From Clostridiales bacterium (GTDB lineage Bacteria > Bacillota > Clostridia > Oscillospirales > Oscillospiraceae): DNA of 14,205 bases. The stretch is taken from contig SFHI01000031.1 of the NCBI GenBank assembly GCA_004555705.1, positions 1-14,205 of the forward strand, read 5' to 3'. Shown here piece by piece: positions 6,351 through 12,639 of this stretch. The notes beneath the pieces were generated by a model. The model searched no databases. It was given only the letters and a program-made list of their open reading frames with translations, and was not told the origin of the DNA. A program made the translations under genes and the position numbers. Each line of letters starts with the position of its first letter. Position 1 is the stretch's first letter.

Positions 6351-6358
6351 CCTCCTTT
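6351..6358 (-). promoter_or_regulatory. Ribosome binding site deciding the GTG start of capA-like gene
   Basis: On the minus strand this is AAAGGAGG with an eight-base spacer to GTG at 6342. No other candidate start in the frame has a comparable site, so it moves the start 28 codons inward from the longest ORF. Confidence 0.75.
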
Positions 6359-6374
6359 TTTGTAGTGGAAAAGA

Positions 6375-6383
6375 ATTGTATCA
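6375..6383 (-). promoter_or_regulatory. Extended -10 promoter of capA-like gene
   Basis: The minus strand reads TGATACAAT, an extended -10 element. There is no good -35: the expected position (about 6398-6403) touches the left end of a family A repeat. Transcription would start near 6368, leaving about 25 bases before the GTG. Confidence 0.5.
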
Positions 6384-6402
6384 GCCGGCATTGCATGGCA
6401 GG

Positions 6403-6572
6403 CAGATAAATCGTTGTAATTGACAATTAACAATTGACAATTAAGGAATCCATTCGGGATGAAAACAGAATATCAATGAGCGAAATCAGGGTGTTATCTT
6501 CCAAAATCGACCCGTTTATGACACCGCTATTCATTGTCAACTGTCAATTGTCAATTTGGCGGAGCCGCTGGA
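6403..6572. repeat. Family A inverted-repeat element, copy 2, degraded
   Basis: The left end, CAGATAAATCGTTGTAAT (6403-6420), is a weak match to the shared terminus. TTGACAATT-type runs (6420-6443) and AAGGAATCCATTCGGGATGA follow. The right arm (6532-6556) has TTGTCAATTGTCAA type runs and ends GGCGGAGCCG, similar to GGCGAAGCCG in copy 1. The middle is unique. It fills the gap between rpe and the capA-like gene. Confidence 0.7.
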
Positions 6573-6587
6573 CCTGGCAGGGATTCC

Positions 6588-7244
6588 TTATTTCTCCGCC
6601 TGGACCTGGCGGACGAAGGCGGCCCGGTCGGGGGCGCGGAAGTAGGCGGAGCCTGCCACCAGCACCTGGGCGCCGTTTTCCTTGCAGACGCCGCAGGTCT
6701 GCGGGTCCACGCCGCCGTCCACCTGGAGCAGGCACCCGGGGTTTTCCTCCCGGAGCATTTCACGGAGGGCGCGGAGCTTGGCCATCTGGTCGGCCATGAA
6801 TTTCTGCCCGCCGAAGCCCGGCTCCACGGTCATGACGAGAATCATGTCGCACCAGGGCAGGAAGGGCCGGGCGGCTTCGGCGGGGGTGCCGGGCTTCAGG
6901 GATATGGCGGCCCGGCAGCCCAGGGCCCGGATTTCCTTGAGACAGGCCAGGGTATTTTCCTCCGTGTCCGCCTCCACATGGACGGTGAGCATATCGGCGC
7001 CCGCCCGGACGAACTCCCCGGTATAGCGGATGGGCTTCGTAATCATCAGGTGCACGTCCAGGGGCAGCTTCGTCACCTTCCGCAGGGAGCGCACCACGGG
7101 AAGCCCCACGGAGATATTGGGTACGAAAACTCCGTCCATCACGTCCACATGGACCCAGTCCGCGCCGTTTTTCTCGATATCATGAATATCCCGCTCCAGA
7201 TTGGCAAAATCCGCAGACAAAATGGAGGGAGCAATAAGAGCCAT
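6588..7244 (-). CDS. rpe: Ribulose-phosphate 3-epimerase
   Basis: This 218-residue TIM-barrel enzyme interconverts ribulose 5-phosphate and xylulose 5-phosphate in the pentose phosphate pathway, in the cytosol. The length is normal for the family. The signature residues are present: IAPSILSADF at residues 4-13, HVDVMDGVFVPN with His32, Asp34 and Asp37, DVHLMI with His65, EPGFGGQKF at 141-149, QVDGGV with Asp176, and AGSAYFR near the C-terminus for phosphate binding. His32, Asp34, His65 and Asp176 are the expected metal and acid-base residues. AAGGA precedes the ATG with a longish spacer, and a good promoter lies 31-59 bases upstream. It is a single-gene unit, divergent from the DUF1540 gene; other pentose phosphate genes are not in the window. 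Confidence 0.97.
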   Translation of the reverse strand: MALIAPSILSADFANLERDIHDIEKNGADWVHVDVMDGVFVPNISVGLPVVRSLRKVTKLPLDVHLMITKPIRYTGEFVRAGADMLTVHVEADTEENTLACLKEIRALGCRAAISLKPGTPAEAARPFLPWCDMILVMTVEPGFGGQKFMADQMAKLRALREMLREENPGCLLQVDGGVDPQTCGVCKENGAQVLVAGSAYFRAPDRAAFVRQVQAEK

Positions 7245-7258
7245 GCCGCGTCACATCC

Positions 7259-7289
7259 TTGTCAATTTTGCTACAGCATATCACATAAT
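7259..7289 (+). promoter_or_regulatory. Possible promoter of the DUF1540 gene
   Basis: TTGTCA (7259-7264) and CATAAT (7284-7289) face the DUF1540 gene, but the 19-base spacer is long. It would overlap the rpe promoter on the other strand, so the two genes may share control. This is tentative. Confidence 0.35.
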
Positions 7290-7303
7290 GTTAGAAAAAT
7301 CAA
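7275..7303 (-). promoter_or_regulatory. Promoter of rpe
   Basis: On the minus strand, TTGATT (7298-7303), a 17-base spacer, and TATGCT (7275-7280). TG one base before the -10 makes it an extended -10 type. Transcription should start near 7268, about 24 bases before the ATG. Confidence 0.65.
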
Positions 7304-7358
7304 TGCGCATAAATTTCCTTACCCGGCGCACCCTACGAAGGGAAAGGAGGTTGCGATT

Positions 7359-7523
7359 ATGAATTGTCATGCCAACAAGTCCATTGAATGCACTGTGCAC
7401 CAGTGCACCCATCACTGCGGCAGCGAGAATTACTGCTCCCTGGACCGGATCCTGGTGGGCACCCACGAGAGCGATCCCACTGTGGACCAGTGCACCGACT
7501 GTATGTCCTTCCACCGGAAGTGA
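7359..7523 (+). CDS. DUF1540 domain protein, small Cys-rich
   Basis: This gene encodes 54 residues. The seven Cys are at 3, 11, 16, 20, 26, 45 and 48. The pattern IECTVHQCTHHCGSENYCSL followed by TVDQCTDCMSF matches the DUF1540 family of small clostridial proteins, whose Cys probably bind a metal. The function is unknown. AAAGGAGG at 7343-7350 lies eight bases before the ATG, which fixes the start. The same frame is open far upstream over rpe, but that extension is an antisense shadow. It has its own terminator and is divergent from rpe. Confidence 0.88.
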   Translation: MNCHANKSIECTVHQCTHHCGSENYCSLDRILVGTHESDPTVDQCTDCMSFHRK

Positions 7524-7531
7524 GCCCCCTT

Positions 7532-7562
7532 TTTCCGCCAGGGACCCCCTGGCGGAAATTTT
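7532..7562 (+). terminator. Terminator of the DUF1540 gene
   Basis: A 12-base stem (7532-7543 with 7547-7558, TTTCCGCCAGGG / CCCTGGCGGAAA) with a three-base loop is followed by TTTT. It begins 8 bases after the stop codon. Confidence 0.9.
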
Positions 7563-7582
7563 ATACAGCGATGGAGGATGTG

Positions 7583-7824
7583 CGGTAAATTGCTGTTTGA
7601 AGATGCGCGTTACAAATTACCTGTCATTGCGAACCAGTCCGCAGACTGGTGTGGCAATCCCCCGGTTGAAAGGAACCTGGTAACGATTACCACCAAAAAT
7701 CGTGAGGTTTCCCCGCTCTGTAGGGCAATTGTCGATACATTTTACCTCTAACCGGGGGATTGCCACGCCAGTGTGCGCACTGGCTCGCAATGACAGCGTT
7801 TATTATACAAACAACAATTTATCG
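7583..7824. repeat. Family B inverted-repeat element, complete copy
   Basis: A 242-base element. The ends are CGGTAAATTGCTGTTTGA on the left and, read in reverse on the right, CGATAAATTGTTGTTTGT. Next to the ends lie two cruciform units in opposite orientation, 7621-7667 and 7750-7796, each with the pattern CTGTCATTGCGA ... GGCAATCCCCCGGTT. The central ~80 bases have no recognised content and no good ORF. It fills most of the gap between the DUF1540 terminator and the htrA promoter, and no transposase is present. Confidence 0.85.
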
Positions 7825-7855
7825 TCCGGGAATTCTGGGGGACGAAAGCTGGCTC

Positions 7856-7884
7856 TTGACGATTTCTGGAAAAAAGGGTATGAT
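7856..7884 (+). promoter_or_regulatory. Promoter of the htrA-like gene
   Basis: TTGACG (7856-7861), a 17-base spacer and TATGAT (7879-7884). Transcription should start near 7891, giving a leader of about 80 bases. No stress-type operator is obvious. Confidence 0.85.
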
Positions 7885-7970
7885 TTAAAAAACGTTATTC
7901 AATGGTACATATTTTTTTCACAACCCGTTGGTAGAGTACAATGCAGAAACATACAAGGAGGCATCAGATC

Positions 7971-9602
7971 ATGGATGACTTTGAAAATAAGGATTTAAAC
8001 GGCGGGGAGTCCCAATGGAAGGTCCCGTCTTTCCCGGAGGAGGAGCCCTCCGCTGCCGGAGAATACGCTCCGGAGCCTGAGGATGCCGCTTCCCCGGAGG
8101 ATGCTCCCCGTGAGGATGTGCTCCAGGAGGACGTTTTCCCGGAGGATATGCCTCAGGAGGATGGGCCGCGGCAGACACCGCCGCTGTGGGAGAATGCCCC
8201 CGGGGAGAATTCCGACGCTCAGGAGCAGGGCCCGGCGCGGCCCGGGAGAAAGTCCCCCTATGAGAATTCTCCCTATGTGTGCAACCCGCCCCATGAGCGG
8301 CAGGAATTTCATTACGAGCCCCAGCCCCGGCCTCCCAAGACCCCCAAGGACCGGCGCGGAAAGGGCTTTGGACGCACGGTTTTGTCGCTTTGCCTGGTGG
8401 CGGCCATGGTGGCGGGCGGCTGCCTGATCACCGCCCGCAGCGTCAACAACACCTGGCGGGAGAATACGGCCAAAACCACCCTGGAGCTGGAGCAGAAAAT
8501 CCAGGAGCTGGAGCGGCAGATTCAGGAGAAGAACGATACCCCCGCCGTTTCCGGCAGCGCGGTATCCTCCTCCGGCTACCTGACTCCGGCCCAGGTGTAC
8601 CAGCAGAATGTGGACAGCGTGGTGGCCGTCAGCGTCACCGTGCGGACCCAGAGCTTCGGCCAGGTGATGGAGGGCTCCTCCTCCGGCTCCGGCTTCATCC
8701 TGACGGAGGACGGCTATGTGGTCACCAATTACCATGTGGTGGAGGACGGAACCTCCGTCAGCGTGATTATGAGCGACGGAACCGAGCTGGACGCCAAGGT
8801 GGTAGGCGCGGATTCCACCAATGATGTGGCCGTGCTGAAGGTGGAGGCCCAGAACCTGCCCGCCGTGACCCTGGGCAGCAGCTCCGAGCTCACCGTAGGC
8901 GATATGGTGGTGGCCATCGGCAACCCCCTGGGGGAACTGAATTCCACCCAAACCGTGGGCTATGTCTGCGGCAAGGACCGGGAGATCACCACCGGCGGCA
9001 CCATTATCAATATGATCCAGACCGACGCGGCCATTAACCCCGGCAACTCCGGCGGCCCCCTGTTCAATATGAAGGGAGAGGTCATCGGCATCACCACCGC
9101 CAAGTACTCCGGCACCACCTCCTCCGGCGCGTCCATTGAGGGCATCGGCTTTGCCATTCCCATCGACGATATTCAGGGGATCATCGGAGACCTGCGCAGC
9201 TACGGCTATGTCACCGGCGCGTATCTGGGCGTTACGGTGCAGGATGTGGCTTCGGAGTTCTCCTCCGCCTACGGCATCAGCGGCGCCTACGTTGTCAGCG
9301 TGGAGCCCGGCTATGCCGCCGAGCGGGCGGGAATCCAGCCCAAGGATATTATTGTGGCGCTGGGGGGCCAGGAGGTCACCAGCATCACCACCCTGACCCG
9401 GGCCCTGCGGTCCTATAAGGCGGGGGATACCGTGGAGATGACCCTGATCCGCAGCGGAGAGCGGTTGACGGTAACCGTAACCCTGGACGAGCGGCCCCAG
9501 AGCCTGGGCTCCGCCGGTACCACGCCCTCCCAGGGAGAAATGCCCAGCGAGGGAGACTTCGATGAGTGGTACGAGTACTTCCGCCGCTACTTCGGAGGCT
9601 AA
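7971..9602 (+). CDS. htrA: HtrA/DegP-type serine protease, membrane-anchored, with PDZ domain
   Basis: I start at ATG 7971, nine bases after AAGGAGG (7955-7961); the ATG at 7941 lies before that site. The 543-residue order is: an acidic, Pro/Glu-rich cytoplasmic region (about 1-130), one membrane segment (about 134-156), a short coiled coil (about 167-188), a trypsin-like domain (about 205-400) and a PDZ domain (about 415-510), ending in an acidic/aromatic tail. The catalytic triad is His255 in TNYHVVEDG, Asp285 in TNDVAVLK and Ser360 in NPGNSGGPL. The spacing of 30 and 75 residues equals that of E. coli DegP. It should degrade misfolded proteins outside the membrane. The N-terminal region is much longer than in typical Bacillus HtrA and has irregular Pro/Gln-Glu-Asp repeats (about residues 40-65). 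It is a single-gene unit with its own promoter and terminator. Confidence 0.95.
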   Translation: MDDFENKDLNGGESQWKVPSFPEEEPSAAGEYAPEPEDAASPEDAPREDVLQEDVFPEDMPQEDGPRQTPPLWENAPGENSDAQEQGPARPGRKSPYENSPYVCNPPHERQEFHYEPQPRPPKTPKDRRGKGFGRTVLSLCLVAAMVAGGCLITARSVNNTWRENTAKTTLELEQKIQELERQIQEKNDTPAVSGSAVSSSGYLTPAQVYQQNVDSVVAVSVTVRTQSFGQVMEGSSSGSGFILTEDGYVVTNYHVVEDGTSVSVIMSDGTELDAKVVGADSTNDVAVLKVEAQNLPAVTLGSSSELTVGDMVVAIGNPLGELNSTQTVGYVCGKDREITTGGTIINMIQTDAAINPGNSGGPLFNMKGEVIGITTAKYSGTTSSGASIEGIGFAIPIDDIQGIIGDLRSYGYVTGAYLGVTVQDVASEFSSAYGISGAYVVSVEPGYAAERAGIQPKDIIVALGGQEVTSITTLTRALRSYKAGDTVEMTLIRSGERLTVTVTLDERPQSLGSAGTTPSQGEMPSEGDFDEWYEYFRRYFGG

Positions 9603-9611
9603 GCACCCATC

Positions 9612-9645
9612 AGGCCGCGCCCCACAGCCGGGCGCGGCCTGTTTT
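9612..9645 (+). terminator. Terminator of the htrA-like gene
   Basis: An 11-base GC-rich stem (9612-9622 with 9630-9640, AGGCCGCGCCC / GGGCGCGGCCT) is followed by GTTTT, ten bases after the stop. Confidence 0.9.
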
Positions 9646-9660
9646 CGGCACATAAAAGGA

Positions 9661-9833
9661 TTTAATTGACAATTAACAATTGACAATTGACAATTAAGGA
9701 ATCCCTTCGGGATGAATTTATATAATTTTCATGACCATAAACAGCTTTTATTTCAAAATTCGTCCCGCAGGGACACAATAATTGTCAATTGTCAATTTTC
9801 AATTCGGCGAAGTCGTTAAACAACAATTTTTCC
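9661..9833. repeat. Family A inverted-repeat element, copy 3
   Basis: The left arm has TTGACAATT runs and then AAGGAATCCCTTCGGGATGA (9664-9715). The right arm has TCGTCCCGCAGGGACACAAT, then TTGTCAATT runs (9761-9804), then GGCGAAGTCGTTAAACAACA, which leads to the shared outer terminus (to about 9833). The left outer terminus is missing. It separates the htrA terminator from the LCP gene. Confidence 0.8.
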
Positions 9834-9915
9834 TGTCCGCGTCCCCGGTTCCGGGGCTGCATAGTTTTTCCGATTCGGCGTATTCTACCGGAAAAGAAGC
9901 TGAGGTGGAATGCGT

Positions 9916-10779
9916 ATGAATTGGAGGAGGCGGCTTTGCAGGGGCTGGGGGGCGCTGTGCGCGCTGCTGTTGCTGCTGGCCTGCGTCCCTGGGGCACGGG
10001 CTGCCGGGGAACCGGTCCACATCCTGCTGGTGGGGGTGGACGGCCGGACGGAGGAGGGCCGGAACCGCTCCGACGCCATCCTCCTGTGCTCCTTTGTGCC
10101 GGGAAGCGGCAGGGTGGTCATGACCTCCTTCCTGCGTGACCTCTATATCCCCATTCCCGGCCACGGGAGCAACCGGCTCAACGCCGCCTATGCCATCGGG
10201 GGCCGGCAGCTGCTGCGGGAAACCCTCCAGGCGCGGTTCGGTCTGGAGCTCCAGGGCAGCGTGGAGCTGGATTTTGAAGGATTTCCCAGGCTCATTGACG
10301 CCCTGGGCGGCGTGGAGTTGGAGCTGCGCGCCGACGAGGCGGAGCACATCAACCGCAGCTGCCCCGGCAGCGCCCTGACCCAGGGCAAAAGAAAACTGAA
10401 TGGGGAGCAGGCCCTGTGTTTTGCCAGAATCCGCACCCTGGACGCCGACGGGGACTTCAGCCGGACCCTCCGCCAGCAGGCCATTCTCCGGGCGCTGCTG
10501 GCGGAATGGCGGCAGGCGGACACCGGGGAGCTGCTGGAGCTGGCGGGACAGGTGATGGGCATGGTATCCACGGATATAAGCCCGGTGCAGCTGCTGGGCT
10601 GGATTTTTCAGATGGCCCCGGTTCTGAACCGGCTGGAGGTCTCCGCGATGCAAATCCCCGTGCCGGGGACTTACCGTTTCCGGACGGTGCGGGGAATGGC
10701 CGTGCTGGAGGCCGACTGGGAGCCCAATATTGCCGCGCTGCAAAGGCTTCTGGAAAAGGGACTTCCATGCTGCGCATAG
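9916..10779 (+). CDS. LytR-CpsA-Psr (LCP) family glycopolymer transferase
   Basis: I choose ATG 9916, seven bases after GAGGTGG, over ATG 9910, which has only one base of spacing. The 287-residue protein has an Arg-rich start, a hydrophobic segment (about 11-24) that is either a signal peptide cut after ARA or a membrane anchor, then an LCP domain over the rest. Key LCP residues are seen: RSDAILL with Arg51 and Asp53, SFLRDLYIPIPGHGSNRLNA with Arg74 and Asp75, LDFEGFPRLIDALGGVELE, LNGEQALCFARIR with Arg171 and Arg173, and FSRTLRQQ with Arg183. LCP proteins move lipid-linked glycopolymers (teichoic acids, capsule) onto peptidoglycan outside the membrane. This fits the nearby Wzy-like and CapA-like genes, although they are in another unit. 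No strong promoter is visible between the family A element and the start. Confidence 0.92.
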   Translation: MNWRRRLCRGWGALCALLLLLACVPGARAAGEPVHILLVGVDGRTEEGRNRSDAILLCSFVPGSGRVVMTSFLRDLYIPIPGHGSNRLNAAYAIGGRQLLRETLQARFGLELQGSVELDFEGFPRLIDALGGVELELRADEAEHINRSCPGSALTQGKRKLNGEQALCFARIRTLDADGDFSRTLRQQAILRALLAEWRQADTGELLELAGQVMGMVSTDISPVQLLGWIFQMAPVLNRLEVSAMQIPVPGTYRFRTVRGMAVLEADWEPNIAALQRLLEKGLPCCA

Positions 10780-10820
10780 GCCGAAATCGGCCATAAAAAG
10801 GAAAATATTTCCTTTAAAAA
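10779..10820 (+). terminator. Weak terminator candidate after the LCP gene
   Basis: Two hairpins follow the stop codon: GGCCGA / TCGGCC (10779-10792, overlapping the stop) and AAAGGAAA / TTTCCTTT (10797-10815). Neither has a clean T-run right after it, so termination here is uncertain. Confidence 0.35.
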
Positions 10821-10908
10821 TTTTTAAAAACTACGGGATAATTATAGAATGATTAGATATATCACAACAAATGAAGCAAAAAAGTGTCGAATTATCTTCG
10901 GAACGCAA

Positions 10909-10937
10909 TTGACAAAAACTGTTAATTAGGGTATAAT
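10909..10937 (+). promoter_or_regulatory. Consensus promoter of the BlaI-like gene, with overlapping dyad
   Basis: TTGACA (10909-10914) and TATAAT (10932-10937) are 17 bases apart, a perfect promoter. An imperfect dyad, AATTGACA / TGTTAATT (10907-10927), overlaps the -35 and could be the operator for the repressor encoded downstream. The dyad reading is inferred. Confidence 0.88.
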
Positions 10938-10969
10938 GAAAGCAATTGAATGATCCGGGAGGTGTGCGG

Positions 10970-11338
10970 ATGGAACTGACAAAAAGCGAAATGGAAATTA
11001 TGGACGTGCTCTGGGAATCCGGTCAGCCCATGTCCCGTGCCGATTTATTGGGACGGTCTGAGGAGAAAACCTGGAAGGATGGGTCCGTGCATATTTTGCT
11101 GAACGGATTGCTCCAGAAGGGCGCGATTCACGAGGCGGGCATGGTAAAGCGAAGCAAAACCTATGGCCGCGTATTCGCCCCGTCCATGAGCCGTGAGGAA
11201 TATTTTGCCCAGGCGGTCTTCAGCCATCGGCACAAGCCGGAGATTGTGGGGCTGTTTGAGGCGCTGCTGAAGCGGCCGGATATTACTCGCGAGCAGCTGG
11301 AGCAGATTGCACAGCTGGTGGAACAGAGGATGGGGTAA
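10970..11338 (+). CDS. BlaI/MecI/CopY-family transcriptional repressor
   Basis: I start at ATG 10970, five bases after GGGAGGTG. The ATG at 10946 lies at the transcription start and has no ribosome binding site. The 122-residue protein has a winged helix in its first ~75 residues (LTKSEMEIMDVLWESGQPMS, then GSVHILLNGLLQKGAI), and a Tyr-containing wing ending TYGRVFAPSMSREEYF. The C-terminal helices (about 80-122) would form the dimer. The length and layout fit BlaI/MecI. Members bind DNA dyads as dimers and are often released by cleavage through a BlaR1/MecR1 sensor. No such sensor and no beta-lactamase gene are next to it, so its signal and targets are unknown. Self-repression through the dyad on its promoter is likely. 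Confidence 0.88.
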   Translation: MELTKSEMEIMDVLWESGQPMSRADLLGRSEEKTWKDGSVHILLNGLLQKGAIHEAGMVKRSKTYGRVFAPSMSREEYFAQAVFSHRHKPEIVGLFEALLKRPDITREQLEQIAQLVEQRMG

Positions 11339-11351
11339 TTCCCATCCCCTT

Positions 11352-11380
11352 AGCCGCCCCTGGGGGGCGGCTGTTTTTTT
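11352..11380 (+). terminator. Terminator of the BlaI-like gene
   Basis: An 8-base stem (11352-11359 with 11365-11372, AGCCGCCC / GGGCGGCT) is followed by G and seven Ts. Confidence 0.9.
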
Positions 11381-11441
11381 GGAACAATAGTTGAAATATG
11401 TAAATAAAAAATTAAATTATGCACATGCAAAGGGAAGGACG

Positions 11442-11470
11442 TTGACTTTTTCCTTCCCATACTGTATAGT
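11442..11470 (+). promoter_or_regulatory. Promoter of the hexapeptide-repeat gene
   Basis: TTGACT (11442-11447), a 17-base spacer and TATAGT (11465-11470). Transcription should start near 11477, about 30 bases before the ATG. Confidence 0.85.
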
Positions 11471-11506
11471 AAGGCCTGTAGCGTTGGAAAATAAGGAGGC
11501 TTTTTC

Positions 11507-12163
11507 ATGCTGAAAACCGTTGAGCTGTATGACTTCTCCCATTCCCTTGCCGGGGCTTACCTTTCCGGCTGGGAGTATCCCTGGCAGGCGCTGCCCGGAA
11601 TCAAGGAGCTGATCCTGACCTTGGGGCCGGAACTGGGTGAGGAATATACCGAGGTTTCGCCCCAGGTCTGGGTACATAAGACCGCCAAAGTGGCTCCTAC
11701 CGCGTTCCTGGGCGGACCCTGCATCATCGGCGCGGGCACCGAGGTGCGCCACTGCGCCTTCATCCGGGGCAGCGCCCTGGTTGGGGACGGCTGCGTGGTG
11801 GGCAATTCCGTGGAGCTGAAAAATGTGATCCTGTTTGATAATGTCCAGGTGCCTCACTATAATTATGTGGGCGACAGCATCCTGGGCTACAAGTCCCACA
11901 TGGGGGCGGGAAGCCTTACCTCCAATGTCAAGTCCGACAAGACCCTGGTGGTGGTGAAGGACGGCGCGGAGCAGATCCCCACGGGCTTAAAGAAAATGGG
12001 CGCCATGCTGGGCGACTTTGTGGAGGTGGGCTGCAACAGCGTGCTCAATCCCGGCACCGTCATCGGCCGCCATACCAACATCTATCCCACCAGCTGCGTC
12101 CGGGGCGTGGTTCCCGAGGGCAGCATCTGGAAAACCGGCGGCGTGGTGGTGAAGAAGGTATAA
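11507..12163 (+). CDS. Left-handed beta-helix protein like the GlmU acetyltransferase half
   Basis: AAGGAGG lies seven bases before the ATG. The 218-residue protein is mostly hexapeptide repeats (about residues 50-205: VSPQVWVHKTAKVAPTAF, IIGAGTEVRHCAFI and so on). QVPHYNYVGDSILGYKSHMG and GAGSLTSN (about 114-140) resemble GlmU's HLxYIGDAEIG...GAGTITCN. His117 sits where GlmU's acetyltransferase His is, and Asn140 where a sugar-binding Asn is. The nucleotidyl-transfer domain (Leu-x-x-Gly-x-Gly-Thr-x-Met) is absent. The label UDP-GlcNAc pyrophosphorylase often given to such proteins would therefore be misleading. The likely role is acetyl-CoA-dependent acetylation of an amino sugar, possibly glucosamine 1-phosphate, which fits GlmM as the next gene. 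The family is clear; the substrate is inferred. Confidence 0.82.
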   Translation: MLKTVELYDFSHSLAGAYLSGWEYPWQALPGIKELILTLGPELGEEYTEVSPQVWVHKTAKVAPTAFLGGPCIIGAGTEVRHCAFIRGSALVGDGCVVGNSVELKNVILFDNVQVPHYNYVGDSILGYKSHMGAGSLTSNVKSDKTLVVVKDGAEQIPTGLKKMGAMLGDFVEVGCNSVLNPGTVIGRHTNIYPTSCVRGVVPEGSIWKTGGVVVKKV

Positions 12164-12194
12164 ATGCGCCCATAGGAATTGATTGATGAAAGCA

Positions 12195-12580
12195 GTGTTT
12201 AGGGAACGAATTGACAATTAACAATTGACAATTGACAATTAAGGTGTCCCTTCGGGACGAATAGAAAACAGAGCGAAAAAATGGTGATTGAAACGCTCCA
12301 ATAGAGCTGTCATTGCGGGGAGCGCAGCGATGTGGCAATCCCCCGGATCTTCCGAGAGGTACGAAAAACAGACAAACGCCCTAACGAACCGTCCGGAATT
12401 GTTGGGGGATTGCCACGACCAGTGTGCGCACTGGTCTCGCAATGACAGTTCTAACGAACGTTCAACCACCAAATTGCCGGACTGCCGCGCTCACCTGACT
12501 GTCATTTATAATCATCCCCGAAGGGGATTCCATAATTGTCAATTGTTAATTGTCAATTGTCAATTCGTAAGCTAAAGCAC
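12195..12580. repeat. Family A element, copy 4, with a family B element inside
   Basis: The outer ends are GTGTTTAGGGAACGAATTGA (from 12195) and, in reverse, GTGCTTTAGCTTACGAATTG (to 12580). Each is followed by TTGACAATT runs and a small hairpin: TGTCCCTTCGGGACGAAT on the left (12245-12262) and ATCATCCCCGAAGGGGATTC on the right (12511-12530). Between the two arms sits a family B element (12282-12478). This is the longest family A copy here because of that insert. It holds no convincing ORF. Confidence 0.8.
12282..12478. repeat. Family B inverted-repeat element nested in family A
   Basis: The ends are TGGTGATTGAAACGCTCCAA on the left and the related reverse of GTTCTAACGAACGTTCAACC ACCA on the right. 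The units are 12307-12346, a variant with GGGGAGCGCAGCGATG instead of the usual stem, and 12404-12448, reversed, with an eight-base stem GACCAGTG / CACTGGTC. Confidence 0.75.
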
Positions 12581-12639
12581 CACAATCCCAATTTGTCCGG
12601 CAGATGCCGATTTTTGACCGATCCTGAAAGGAGTTTTTT

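Noticed and set aside
6534..7358. Upstream part of a 329-codon plus-strand ORF that ends with DUF1540
   Set aside because: Only the last 54 codons have a ribosome binding site and family motifs. The rest is antisense to rpe and runs through a repeat.
7995..9686. 563-codon minus-strand ORF opposite htrA
   Set aside because: The sense strand encodes a complete protease with all catalytic residues. The antisense product is low-complexity and starts inside a family A repeat.
9664..9805. Family A hairpins as ordinary terminators
   Set aside because: The small hairpins lack T-runs, and a proper terminator for htrA already lies just upstream at 9612.
12239..12575. 77- and 95-codon ORFs between the hexapeptide gene and glmM
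   Set aside because: Both are translations of the nested A/B repeat elements.
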